Shown here piece by piece: positions 45,881 to 57,131 of a DNA stretch of 64,000 bases. Position 1 is the first letter of the stretch. Every line of letters begins with the position of its first letter. The notes beneath the pieces were generated by a model. It had not been told where the DNA came from. It saw only the letters and a program-made list of their open reading frames with translations, and did not search any database. The translations under genes and the position numbers were made by a program. Source of the stretch: Uranotaenia lowii (Eukaryota > Arthropoda > Insecta > Diptera > Culicidae); NCBI RefSeq assembly GCF_029784155.1, contig NC_073692.1:421025245-421089244 (forward strand), read 5' to 3'.

Positions 45881-46832
45881 CAGTACCGTAAACCGGGGTA
45901 AAATTGATCACTTTTTTCGATTATTTTCTCTGTTAAGGGGAATATGGCATGTCTCATATTTTTAAAACTATTACTGGAATCCTATGAACGAAAAACAAGA
46001 TTGAAAAAATTAATTAGACTATTTTAAATTTGATTTTAAAATCGAATTCGTCTCTGTTTAGAATTTGATGCTTTGGGCCACATTGGTCAGTCTCTATTTT
46101 GACGGTTTTAACGAGTTTTCTTGATCATTTAGGATACAAAACACCTTCAGGATTCCTCTGTTTCTTGGTTTAGATTTTACGCCTTCCAAAAAAAACCACA
46201 TAGCGGCCCTTAATGCATTAAGGCCGAATAACAATTGAAATCGGAAGATGGACAACTATGCTGCATAAATTAGTGGCTAAATTTATTAACATTTGTAAAA
46301 AAAAAATTAACTACAAAAACGAATGAAGTTTTGTCTTCATTCAATTCTCTGGGAACTATTCCCTTTTAATAATTTTCTTGAAACCTTACCGTTTGATAGG
46401 GTTTTTGACCTTTTGTCCTAGACTTGCTTACTCTTGAAAAATGTCCCTATTTTTTAAATATCGAAAATTTACCACAGACAAGAACATAAACTATACCTTA
46501 ACTATACATTTACTTAGGAAAAAAGTTTATTTCTCACAGAAATCAACATGTTTTCTTCCAAACGCTTCGATTTTATCGAGAAATGTGTTTTTTTGCGAGC
46601 CTTCGAGAAAAATAGATATTTCAAGATTTTGAAATTACATTTTCATTAAGATTAGAAATTTTCAAAAACAAACAAAGTTTTTCCCAATTTGAAACTCAAC
46701 TTATAGGTTATTAAACGTAGAAAAATGTTTGAGATTTTTTAATTTAAGACTTAGTAATTGATGATTATCTAGAAAAATTTCATGTTGATCAAAGTTATCT
46801 GGTGATCAATGTTAACCCTTTTTACAGTACTG
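45881..46832. mobile_element. 952-bp DNA element with ~30-bp inverted ends
   Basis: The left end CAGTACCGTAAACCGGGGTA, continuing AAATTGATCAC, is inverted at the right end, which on the other strand reads CAGTACTGTAAAAAGGGTTA then ACATTGATCAC. With cut points after the TA inside CAGTA the element would be flanked by TA, again a Tc1/mariner-type signature. No transposase frame is visible. Confidence 0.7.
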
Positions 46833-49800
46833 AAATATTTTTTGTTGGTGTTTTTTTCTGTTCATGCGCTGTTTGAGCAAAAATATCAAATAAATTAATC
46901 ATAAAAAAATATTGGCACATATCCCTCCAGCAGCTTTGGTCCCAGAGAAGAAACAAAAATGATGTTGGATTTTAGAATAAAATATTTAATTTGCCTATAA
47001 AACATAAAAATTAACATATAATCATGTAAACGTTACTCAAAAATTCTGCAAAAAATCATGGATGAGTTTTGAAACAATAGGAACCCCAGGGCTTGAGAAA
47101 TTTAAAAATGTTCCCAAATCGACTAATTTAATTGGGCATGGAAAAGCTTGGCAAGATATTAATTGATTTTATCCTTCCCTTGGTAGGAAATAGAAATAAG
47201 TTGTTGTGAAAACTCAGAGAACCGTAGCCAAATGTTTTGGTAAACTAAATTTGCATTAAATTTACCGCCTTGAAATCCAATCCAATTTTTAAGTGTCATT
47301 GATAAAAAAAACAATTTATCTCTATGAAGAGAACGAAACAAGCACCTCTTCGAATCATAAATATCAAAAAATTAGAGAATGAATTCTGAAAAAATCCAGA
47401 CAAAGAAAATTAAAGAAAAGAACCTCTGTTTTTCCACATTATGACAATTTCACATATTTTAATTATTATTGTTGCAACGTTTTATGACATAAAACAATAT
47501 TGTAACAATGTATTGAAGTTGGATGAGGAACATGAAAAAAGCTTTCAAGAGGTTCAATTTGAAATTTCAATGGTCAAACTACTTAAAAACATCGTTGGGG
47601 CAATATCACCCAGCTTCGGATCTGGGATAGGTAGGCAGGCACCTATTGAGAGAACCCATATCACCGAAAGGTGTCGAACCGGAATCCATCCATCCGTTGC
47701 TAGATACAGAAATTGAAGAAAGAAAAAGTTGGCCATCCAGGAAACAAGAGTGCTCGCAAATCGACGCGAGTCAGAACCAAGAAAAAAAACCCGGCTCGAT
47801 TTGGACGTAATTTTCTAAACCCTTGCTTTTCCAATCGTGTTTCCATCAGTATTTGCCTCCGCTTTCTTGCACCTTGAAGGTACCACTTCAAACGAAAGTG
47901 ACCATCCCCCGATGGGCCAAACTCCGGAAGACTTCTCCGGCATGGATGCTGTATCATGCCCTTTGTATTGAAAAAAAGAGGGAAGGGCGTCTGAAAGAAT
48001 AAAGGTTCGGACCAAAAAGAAAGTTCCAACTAAGGCGGAAGGATTTAAAAAGACGATTCGTTTTGATGCTTGATTGAATTTTCCAAAAAGGAATTTTAGT
48101 TGGGAAATTATGTGAATTGCATAAATTTGAATCGCTTCGGTATCGACTAGAATCGAATCCGAAAAAGTTAGCTCGGTGGGGTTGAAAGTACCTGAAAAAT
48201 CAAATAAAGTAAGTCAATCAAATAATTTTGAAAATTTCAGAACCTCGAAACTATACAGGTTAGAATGTAGATTTTCTATATGTATACCTGTGAAGCAAAG
48301 TGAGAAATCTTCACAGAACATCCTCAGTACGAGAAAATTACCATTATTTTAGGATTTGAATGAATGTAAAAAGCAGTATTTGACAAAATATTACCTTACT
48401 CGAATATAAATTAATTGATAATTTACGTTGAATGCAAAATCAGTAAAGCCACTTTTCTCGAATAATTCCAAGGAAGAGAGTGGGAAACTGATAGTCACAG
48501 GAGAAATTCGATTGCAGTTTGAGGGCAGCAGAAGATGCAATAAGTACCTCGGATGAATGGAAGAACGATTCCATCTCATACCAGAAACGACGCGCTATAA
48601 AATAACCAGTAACGTGCTTCCCAATGCAAGTATCTTGGTATACAGGTGGAGTAGCAATAAAAGGATACTCTATCCAACAACCGGAAGATGATCACAGAAC
48701 TGGTCCTATCTTCGATTCGATTTCTGAGACGGCTTTTATATGTTCCTACCTACACATTTTGAGGATTACCTCAGGAACGATGCAAAGCAGCCATTCCGTT
48801 GCAATTTTACTTCTCGACTGTAAGAAATCCTTGAGCACGATTCTTGAGGATTATATTTGTTTTATTGCCAAAAGCTTTTTAATTTCTTCGATCCCAAGTC
48901 CCTTTGAAGTCTCACACTCTACCAATCGTAAATGAAATATCTCTGCTGCAATCCATTGATTAGCAATTTGCATCATACCGTACTGAACAAATATCTCTAC
49001 GTTTGCAAAATAAATCCACTGGCAAAAGTGCTCTTTGATTCCAGAATTAGTCATGCACAGGAAAATAAATTTAATCCACCAGCACAAATACCAACTCTAA
49101 TTAAATTGAAACCATCCATCACATCCATTTGACGGCAGAAAAAAAAAAAAAAGAGTTCTAAAAATTTATTAGCCGTCACAACGGCAGCCAGCTTTTGATG
49201 CACCGAATGTCTCCCCATTAGTGGTAGAATAATTAATCGTTGCCCAATGCGTTGCTGACAACTTTATAACGAACCATCATCATCGTCGCCATCAGTGAGT
49301 CCTTTTGGCCAGCAACCCTCCCATCCATTCATGCTTGGGCCCACACGTGCAATCATCCCACTCATCATTGACCGCAATCACTTTAAATCCGATTTAATCC
49401 TCCCTTAATAATTTTCACAAGCCCGTTGATTGCAGCCTGGCTCGTTGGGCGTGCGGTATGTGATGCGAGGGCGTGTCAACGTTTTCAGCTTAACAGCAAT
49501 TCTGAAAACAAGCACTAGGAAATTATTGCTCAAATGAAAAGAAAAAAATTAAATTATGTTTTTGGTGACAGTGCAAAACTCATTTTTCCGAACACGGCTT
49601 TGATTTTATGTGTTTTGAAACTATCTTTTTTCTTGTAAATCTTTTGGCTAAGGTTCTCAGTTTAGAGTTTTCTTACACACTAAGATTGCATTTATTCCGC
49701 TCGGGACCATGATCCTCCGAACCACAGAAAAAATGCTCAAATATCACGAAATTCGAATGAAAACTCACCCGAATCTCGTGAAGCTTCGTTTCTCCTGAAA

Positions 49801-50080
49801 TATGGGATTGAATGTGTACGAGTGCACAGGTTCTCAAACAATTGTCCTGAACGTTGGGAGAGCAATCACCTGTACCGTTGGGGCTTTTCAGCTTTCACGC
49901 GTTCCTTGTCATGCCGATTCTTTCTTTCCTTTTCTAGCGGATGAGAATTGTCGCATTCTGTCACATTTACTTTGTATGTAGTGCAGTTCTCGAAGCGAAG
50001 CTGAAAGTGGCGCTAAGCAGAGGTGAACGTGTTGCTTGTGGAAGAATTACTGGACGCGCGGTGGCCTATTTGGAAAACGG
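46833..50080. other. Interval without recognised genes
   Basis: AT-rich to 47600, then mixed composition to 50080. Open frames at 47700-48029 (-) and 48624-48935 (+) have protein-like length but no family resemblance. The stretch 49150-49500 is GC-richer and could be conserved noncoding DNA. I cannot support a gene here. Confidence 0.35.
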
Positions 50081-50245
50081 TCATGGTCCCAATACGAATA
50101 CCTGGAAGTTGCGAATTCGAGGCTGTTTGGTCAATAAACGGCAAAGCTGCAGGATCTGCATCAGTCGAGATTCAACACACAAACCGGCCATCATGGAAAT
50201 CAAATTGAAAAACAAAATCACCCCAACGATCACAAACATTTCCTG
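50081..50245 (-). CDS. Possible short secreted-peptide exon, unassigned
   Basis: On the minus strand an internal ATG at about 50245 starts MFVIVGVILFFNLISMMAGL, a hydrophobic N-terminus followed by a small residue and CVESR, as in a signal peptide. It continues LMQILQLCRLLTKQPRIRNF. A CAG/GTATTC donor-like site lies at about 50106, so the exon could end there. The longer frame from 50374 has a Lys-rich start and seems less likely. No second exon was found and no family is recognised. The opposite strand is also open (49941-50264), so composition may explain this. Confidence 0.2.
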   Translation of the reverse strand, partial: QEMFVIVGVILFFNLISMMAGLCVESRLMQILQLCRLLTKQPRIRNFQVFVLGP

Positions 50246-50712
50246 CGTGGATTTTGTCAAATAAGTGTGAAAAATGAAGGCAGCTGATTTTCCCAATCGT
50301 GTGAAGTAAATTTTTAAGTACGTATCAATTATTAAAAAATATATTTGTTTGAATACTAAACGCTTTTTTTTCAATCATGCATTCTTTCTCGAAAAAAATC
50401 CCAAACCATAATCGATTATTACAGAATTTTCTTAAAATTTCGGGAGGCAACCGTTTCGAACTCACAGGACAGTATCTGAAATCCTCGTTTATCACAGGAG
50501 AACCCTGTTTCGAACCTACAGGCTAATTTGACAGTTATTTTCCTGATCTGTTTTTCTGTCCCGAGATCGTCCTGTAATTTCAGCTGTTGAAAATACAGGA
50601 CGAAATCGTTCCGACCACAGGAGAAAAGATTAAGTGTGTATGATATTGGCTTTATTCTTCGCCGCGCGTGACATGACAATAGTCGAGTCACCCAAGTCAC
50701 TCTAATTAAGTA

Positions 50713-51977
50713 AGGAGTGTATCGAAAATATGTTATGAACACATTTTTTTCATTGTATTGATTTCATTGATGATTCAAACAAAGAAACAGTTCGGAAGTG
50801 TTTTGAAAAGCTTATTCTTACAGCTTATAAAGAAATACAACTAAAAAGTAATTATTGGTAATATTCTCGAACTTTCGACTTGACGTGTATCATTAGGTTT
50901 TGTATAGCTGATTGATCACACTTCTTGGCCGCAGCATTCCAGTCTTGAAAACCGCCATGGTCCTGTTGGTTTTACCATCCTTCTTGAAAACTCTCTTGAC
51001 GATAGCCCAATATCGTTCTATGGGGCGAAGCGAGGGCAGTTTGGTGGGTTAATATCTTTCTCAACGAAATCTACATCGTTATCCTCAAACCATCTTAGAG
51101 TGGATTAAGCGTAGTGGTGGAGTCGTATCTTTCTTATATAGTGGCAGAAACTTTTCTGCAAACACTCCTTTTGGTAGATATCAGCATTTATTGTTCCTTT
51201 TGTAAAGAAACTCGCCGACTTCAATCCGCAGGAGCAGATTGCCTGCCACACAAGCACTTTCTGGCCAAATTATTCCACCTCAATCGACTTCTCGTGATCA
51301 CTCACATCCTCCCCAAAAGCTGCAGTGTAGAATTGTGGTCCTGGAAGAGTACTGGAATCCTCTTTTACATAAGTTTCATCGTCCATGAGAATGCGCGCAT
51401 CTGGCTTCTGCAAAGTCCTATGATACAGCTTCCGGGTTCTGGTTTTGGCTCGTGATTTTTGTTCAGCCGTTTTTTTGAACACTTTCTACTTCTTATATGT
51501 CTTCAGGTTGTTCCGTTTCTTGATCGGCTGTACCATTCCGATCGATGTCCCAGCTTTTTTCGCCAAATCCCGTATGGACATCGACCGATTCCGGTTGATG
51601 AGGTTGATTACCTTACGGTCCAAATTTGGGTCAGATGGTCCTGGTTTTCTGCCTCTTCCTGGCAAATCATCAAACGTATAGTGTTCCCCGAACTTATGGA
51701 TGATGGATTTTACGCTCGCCGGATGAATGCCTAAACGTTTCGCCACTTCATTCATCGAGATGCCCTTCTCTCGCATCCAAGTGTCCAACACACGGATTTT
51801 AACTTCTTTTTTAATTCGCGACATTTTGGGAGAAATGAATGTTTCAAATGTTCACAAAGCGCTGGTTCACTCTTGACAGATCAAGATGCTACATACAGGT
51901 GAGCACAGTTGTGCGCGTTCACGCGTTAGTAAGTAGAAGGCCCAAATATGTTTATAGTTAATTTTTGATACACTCCT
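50713..51977 (-). mobile_element. Mariner-type (ITmD37E-like) DNA transposon, defective
   Basis: This 1,265-bp element has TA duplications at 50711-50712 and 51978-51979 and inverted ends AGGAGTGTATC(G/A)AAAAT. Size, TA target and a single transposase on the minus strand fit the IS630-Tc1-mariner superfamily. The transposase resembles mosquito ITmD37E proteins. All borders are directly visible. The encoded protein is broken, so any movement would need a transposase supplied elsewhere. Confidence 0.9.
50893..51824 (-). pseudogene. ITmD37E-like mariner transposase, inactivated
   Basis: This is a cut-and-paste transposase relic of about 310 codons. Residues 1-110 are a paired-type DNA-binding domain with two helix-turn-helix units (ISMNEVAKRLGIHPASVKSI and MSIRDLAKKAGTSIGMVQ) joined by a basic LPGRGRKPGPSDP linker. 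The first catalytic Asp lies in ILMDDETYVKEDSSTLPGP. The third acidic residue is in PIERYWAIVKR near 51015, and the C-terminus ends at TAA 50893-50895. Damage: in-frame stops at 51486-51488 and 51270-51272, a stop near 51105, a small deletion with frame change near 51110 that removes the region expected to carry the second catalytic Asp, and another frameshift near 51030. Confidence 0.88.
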
Positions 51978-52160
51978 TAGTCGTTTTAGGTGAAGAACGT
52001 CACTTCGAATGAACTTTGTGATTTTTTACTCTATTCTTGTAGTGGGTGAGAATTATTGCATTCGAGTGACGATTTAAGGTGACGATTGTCGGTACCTTTT
52101 AAGGTAGTGAATAGATAAAATCGAAATGAAAAACTTTCGCAAATTGTCCTGTAAAACACA

Positions 52161-52340
52161 ATGAGTCTCGATGGTCGAGTGGTTAGCGTGGTAAGACGGT
52201 AATCACTGGTCCACTGATGGCATGGGTTCGATTCCCATCTCGGTACTGGGTGTTAAATGTTAATATTAAGTTGTCTCCACGTCATTTATTCAGACTGTAA
52301 AGCCTAAATCGGCTAAGACGGTGTATGTCTTTGTCTCAAA
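52161..52340 (+). mobile_element. tRNA-derived SINE
   Basis: A polymerase III A box (TGGTCGAGTGGTTAGCG, 52172-52188) and B box (GGGTTCGATTCCC, 52224-52236) sit at tRNA spacing. The B-box stem pairs (ATGGG/CCCAT), but the rest departs from a cloverleaf and the sequence runs on into a ~100-bp tail (GTCTCCACGTCATTTATTCA, AGACTGTAAAGCCTAAATCG), as in a SINE body. Not called a functional tRNA gene. Confidence 0.7.
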
Positions 52341-53643
52341 ATGAGTCAAATGTACTCATTGTGTGTTAAACGACAATTTTCCACAAAAAATACAATCTTT
52401 GAACAGCCATAGATTTTTTGTTTCAAATCCAATCGAGTTGCAGTCTTCAGGTTATATGTTAATTGAAATTTTAATAAAATCGATGTTATCAAACATTCGA
52501 TTGGTAAAGGAAAAAATGTTTGATGATAAACAAGTTTTTTAGGGTTCTTCAGAACACTATGTCTCAGAATCCCTTTCACACTTGAGATTTAGTGCAACCC
52601 CTTCCTGTTGTCCGATTCCGCTCAAACTTGCATATGGCCTTCTGATGATTCCCTTTAACCATCCAAGTCTTTTTTGCAAGTATTTTGATTTTTAAGTAGG
52701 TATTTATTAAGAAGAATTTGATAAATTAAATAAAAATATATCCTACATTGTGATTTTTTGTAAAGTTTGTTTTGTTTGTTAACATGCTATGTTAAGCAAA
52801 GTTTAAGTGCACAAAAATCCACATCTTTGAATGGCATTGGTATCAAAAATATTTCACGCTTGGTACACATTTTGGTCAGTTGAATACAAAATTTTTGGGC
52901 CAATTTTTTTTTCTTGAAAATAGCTTGCTTATTTTTAATTTTGATACAAGTTTGGTTCATTTTTCATTTTTCACGTGTAGTATTTTACCCAAACAAAATT
53001 ATAAATGGAATATACAAATTTGGGAAAATTTTTGAACCCCGAATTTATTTAAAATCAAATCTTTTGAAAATGCCAATAAGTCGAACTTGTTCCCAACAGC
53101 TCTGTCGCAAAAGTGAGATCATTTCATTCCTCCGGAAATGTCTTTAGACGATCTTCAGATTGTCAGTAGTGAGTATGGATTACAAGCAAATTAGATCCAT
53201 TCCCATTCTTTCAAGTTGTGTCTCTGTATTGTATGCTTTCTTGTATGCTATTTTATGGTGATCATGGTTTCGATGTTTTATCTGCTATACAGTAGGTTGC
53301 GGCTGTTTTTAAACAATTTTTGCTATCCCTAAGACGGCCAAAGTCGGTTTTCTGCATCGATCATATTTCAATCCTTATCGGCCAGGTCCCAAAACTTAGC
53401 CATCACCACACGCTGGCTGAGAAAGTTTCCATCCTGTAGGCGTCGTTGCTAAAAATCGGTCAGTTTACCTCATTCTGCATGTAGTATGGATGATAAAATA
53501 AGATAAATTGTTAAATTCAGAAAAGCTGCATTGAAGATAAAAAAAATCCAAAAAAATGTATGATAATTTAAAAAAAACTTTTATTTTTTTGGGTGTATCA
53601 TCGGTTCAGTAACGTTTACACCGAGCGTCGAAAAGTGAAGTCC
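52341..53643. other. AT-rich spacer, nothing recognised
   Basis: No gene or repeat boundary identified between the SINE and the next MITE. Short open frames only. Confidence 0.4.
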
Positions 53644-53645
53644 TA

Positions 53646-54331
53646 CACTCAGAAAAATACTATTAAGTTTGCCATAAGATTCTCTTATAAACTGGCGCCA
53701 TAAGAAAAATCATTGAAATTCATAAGATTGTCTTATGACGCGAATGAATTCTTCAAATGAACGCCTACTTCGTTGAGAGGTTTTTGCTTTTCATAAGAGG
53801 GTCTTATGGAAACAAAAAATGTCATGATTGATGAGAATAACTCAAGATAATTGATATTAAAAACATTTTATTTATTTTCTAGCTTGTTTCAATCTAGTAT
53901 GTTACATCATCAGCACTAATAGCAGCACACAAACACCCGGTTCCAACACATTTATTCTGCCGCATCGGATCCTTTAAGTTTTTACTTTTTCCCGATCAAT
54001 ATGCTGAAACGTAAACAAAAAATAATGTGTTTGAGTTTACAAATAATATCATCGATTACAAAAAATAAACTTACCATTTAGAATGAGATAATCACTTATC
54101 TTTTAGGAAAACTATAATGGTTTCACGCCTAGTGTGACGATGAAAAATAATGACTGATGGAATGAATGCGTTCATTATTTTTTCACAATGCTGCTTCTTC
54201 TATTTTTCATAAGAACTTACTTTGAAAATTGGAAGAATTTCAGAGGACGCTTATGAAAATCAATTTTACACTCTAAAAAGCGGTTCATAAGATGCATCTT
54301 ATGAGAATCATAATAAGAATTTGCCTGAGTG
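53646..54331. mobile_element. 686-bp TA-flanked MITE
   Basis: TA at 53644-53645 and 54332-54333 flanks inverted ends CACTCAGAAAAAT (left) and CACTCAGGCAAAT (right, other strand). Many CATAAGA or TCTTATG motifs are clustered near both ends (53674-53815 and 54210-54315), in direct and inverted orientation, as if they were transposase-binding subterminal sites. No transposase frame is present. Confidence 0.82.
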
Positions 54332-54333
54332 TA

Positions 54334-54699
54334 GAGCATAAAAAGGCATAAAAGTAGACGTAGTTGCGCCATAAAGTCATTCGTTTACAGACAATGTTAG
54401 GAACAACAAGTTTTTCTCTTGAAGCGATCTAGAAAGTCGTTCCTCGGGGTAAAGTGGAACACTCGGTAAACGCACGACATTTTGTGAAGAGTTTAGTGTT
54501 ATAGGTGCCGAGAGTTTTGGTATACAAACCAACTAAGAATACGACACCGCATATTCCGTTATCATGTTCCACGAGTAAGTGGTATGATTGCCGGATGACT
54601 AATCTGCGACAGGATTGTGCTCTTTCAGCACCAATTCCGGACTTTTTGATAGGAAATATTCCGAAGAAGAAAAAACAAAAACATTAGTGTGACAGTTCG
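54334..54699. other. Mixed-composition spacer
   Basis: A 60-codon frame at 54505-54687 (+) ends in a Lys-rich tail. The stretch is GC-richer than its flanks and reads partly like eroded coding sequence, but I recognise nothing. Confidence 0.3.
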
Positions 54700-54850
54700 G
54701 GGTTCATCCAGTCACTCAGCTGGGAATGAACATCTGTCACTTGCTGTCAACTCACTTCAACCGACTGTTAGTGTCGGAATAAGGTGACAAGAGTCGAGTT
54801 ACGGTGGAGTGACTCGACAATCGTCACGTCACGTGCGGCGCAGAATAAGG
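54700..54850. mobile_element. Fragment of the GTCAC-rich MITE family
   Basis: The stretch ACTCGACAATCGTCACGTCA, CGTGCGGCGCAGAATAAGG (54821-54860) is the reverse complement of the MITE end at 50645-50690 with a few mismatches. The preceding 54700-54800 is also rich in GTCAC and CTGTCA motifs. Borders are not defined. Confidence 0.5.
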
Positions 54851-55094
54851 GCCATTCTGTCATACTGACATGCTGCTCACTCGAAAAAAAATGAACACAA
54901 ATGTATCCAGTGTTTTTCTCTTTTCAAAGCTGGCACTAGGTTGTTGAAATTCATTTTCTGATAATCTTCACTACAGTTTTTTGACTACGTACGTACCGTG
55001 TAAAAACCGAACAAAACAACCGCATCAAGTCTCGAAATCCGTGAGAAAAACCATGCTAATTCCAAGATTCGTTTAATTTTCTTTTCTTGGGACT

Positions 55095-55330
55095 GAAATC
55101 AACGCTAAGATTTGAGACATGAAATATGAAACCTGAGGAATAAGACTTAAAAACTGAAAACTGTGTCTCCAACGTGGGCTTGAGATCTCAGATCTGTGCC
55201 GTGAGATATGAGACCTGAAACTTGAGACCTTCAACTTTGGACCTTAGATCTGAACCTCAGACATGAACATTGAGAACTGAAACCTAATATTTGGAGCAAG
55301 AATCAATAGGACTGAGACCTAAGCAAACTT
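55095..55330 (+). repeat. Degenerate ~10-12-bp minisatellite
   Basis: Variants of TGAGACCTGAAAC recur throughout: TGAGACATGAAATATG, ATGAAACCTGAGGA, TGAGATATGAGACCTGAAAC, TTGAGACCTTC, TGAACCTCAGACATGAACAT and ACTGAGACCTAAG. Period is irregular at about 10-12 bp, so the array is old. Confidence 0.65.
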
Positions 55331-55338
55331 CATGCTTA

Positions 55339-55594
55339 TTGTTTTGGCCAGATTTGACAAGCGATCATTACAGCAAATTCTTCCGAAAACCTTGACCCAC
55401 CCAACTGCCCCCAGTTCCGCCCTACTGAAAAATACTGGGCAATCATGAAGAGGAGACTTTAGGTAACGGGAAAGGTTGACGAAGGAATCAATCAGTTGAA
55501 GATCTGGTGGAATCAGATAGCTGAATCGATGGTCAAAGAAGGTGTGCGCCGCCTGATGAGCTGTGTTACAGTAAAAAATCGAGAATTCCTTTGA
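55339..55594 (+). pseudogene. Mariner-type transposase C-terminal relic
   Basis: The plus strand keeps the last third of a Tc1/mariner-superfamily transposase. LFWPDLTSDHYSKFFRK carries the second catalytic Asp. After a frame change and loss of the intervening part, DPPNCPQFRPTEKYWAIMKR carries the third acidic residue. The C-terminal helix region follows (VDEGINQLKIWWNQIAESMV) and ends at TGA 55592-55594. A TAG near 55466 interrupts it. It is a different copy from the element at 50.7-52.0 kb, with different residues around the catalytic site, and no inverted ends were found. Confidence 0.8.
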
Positions 55595-55936
55595 AACCGT
55601 GAAAAATAATTCTATCCGTATTTTTTATTGGAAGTACGAAGAAAACGCTCTTGAATTCAGAAATAAATTATTGAAATACGGGCAATTGTGTTTGTTCCAA
55701 TTCTATCTAAAGCTAAAGCAATGAAGCAGCAGAAAATATTTTTTTATGAACTTTTTTGAAGATGATATGAATTGTGTGCATTGAACAACTAATATGAACT
55801 ATTTTCAACTTTGGTTTTACATATTAAGCCCTTGGAGCCAAAGGAGTATAAGTGCATAAAAGTTTATTTCGAGAAAATACGCTTTAAAGTTGTTGTGTTT
55901 GGCCGTTTTCCATATTTTTTTTAGAAAGTTTGTATA
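55595..55936. other. AT-rich spacer
   Basis: No feature recognised between the transposase relic and the foldback element. Confidence 0.4.
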
Positions 55937-55938
55937 TA

Positions 55939-57129
55939 CAGTTGCGTTCAAAAAAGAATGAAATCGCGTGAAGCTGCGCACCCACTTCCAACTTTGACAA
56001 TCTGCCATTTCTCTCTCGGTTGATATTTTTTCATGAAAATTTCACACAATCTAGTTCAACTAATACTCCACAAAATTCGAAGTCTTTACAATGACGGAAA
56101 ACAAAGATACAGCTATTCCCGTAAAAAAGGGAAATTTGGAGTTGCTTCACTAAATTTGCTGTATCTTTGACAATTTTCATTGAAAAATCTTGAAATTTGG
56201 TCCAAAGATGTAAAAATGTTTGATCTAATACCAGGCCAAGTTTCGTCAAAATCGATGAACGTGATCAAAAATGGTGCCGGTTTGAAAATCAGGTTCATCA
56301 TCGCCCAGCAGACGATTTCATTCTTTTTTGGACGGATGTTTATATGGAAAAAATCGTAATCCATGTATTCTTGGTATTTTCTTTCACAAAACCAAAATTT
56401 ATCACAAAGAATGTTGTAAATTGATAAAAACTTTATTCTTGCTTTGTTTAGAAACAGAAATTGTTCCAACAGAACTGGTATTGAAACACAAGAGCAAATA
56501 GAATATTCGCTTTAATTGTGGATCAAATTTGTTTATCGGTATTATTAGCAGGTCATTTCTGAAACTCTGTTCTTCTTATTTTGAACACTGTTGAAACATT
56601 TTCTCTTTCGAAACAAAGTACGAATGAAGCTTTTAGCATTTTACATCGTTCTTTGTGATAAATTTTGGTTTTGTGAAAGAAAATACCAAGAATACATGGA
56701 TTACGATTTTTTCCATATAAACATCCGTCCAAAAAAGAATGAAATCGTCTGCTGGGCGATAATGAACCTGATTTTCAACCCGGCACCATTTTTGATCACG
56801 TTTATCGATTTTGACGAAACTTGGCCTGGTATTAGATCAAACATTTTTACATCTTTGGACCAAATTTCAAGATTTTTCAATGAAAATTGTCCAAGATACA
56901 GCAAATTTAGTGAAGCAACTCCAAATTTCCCTTTTTTACGGGAATAGCTGTATCTTTGTTTTCCGTCATTGTAAAGACTTCAAATTTTGTGGAGTGTTTG
57001 TTGGACAGTTGAACTCGATTGTGTGAAATTTTCATGAAAAAATATCAACCGTGAGAAAAATGGCAGCTTGTCAAAGCTGGAAGTGGGTGCGCAGCTTCAC
57101 GCGATTTCATTCTTTTTTGAACGCAACTG
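55939..57129. mobile_element. 1,191-bp foldback element with ~540-bp inverted arms
   Basis: TA flanks both ends (55937-55938, 57130-57131). The left terminus CAGTTGCGTTCAAAAAAGAA is exactly inverted at the right. Arms run 55939 to about 56480 and about 56585 to 57129, nearly identical in the outer ~450 bp and about 75% matching near the ~105-bp centre. Each arm also holds an internal near-copy of its own terminal motif (CGATTTCATTCTTTTTTGGA at 56313-56332 and its mirror near 56732-56750). A 118-codon frame running from the centre outward is open in both arms (56113-56469 minus; 56591-56947 plus). TA target and CAGT ends suggest Tc1/mariner-type mobilisation. Confidence 0.9.
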
Positions 57130-57131
57130 TA

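Larger units (their letters stand above)
50637..52120. mobile_element. MITE copy interrupted by a mariner-type element
   Basis: The left part 50645-50712 (GGCTTTATTCTTCGCCGCGC, GTGACATGACAATAGTCGAG, TCACCCAAGTCACTC) matches, inverted, 54784-54850. The right part after the insertion (51978-52100, with GTGAAGAACGTCAC and GAGTGACGAT) resembles another portion with the same TGAC/GTCAC-rich style. Exact outer borders are not defined. Confidence 0.45.

Noticed and set aside
51114..51734. Plus-strand frames opposite the transposase
   Set aside because: Shadows of the minus-strand mariner transposase.
52161..52250. Functional tRNA gene
   Set aside because: A and B boxes are good, but acceptor and anticodon arms do not form a proper cloverleaf and a SINE-like body follows.
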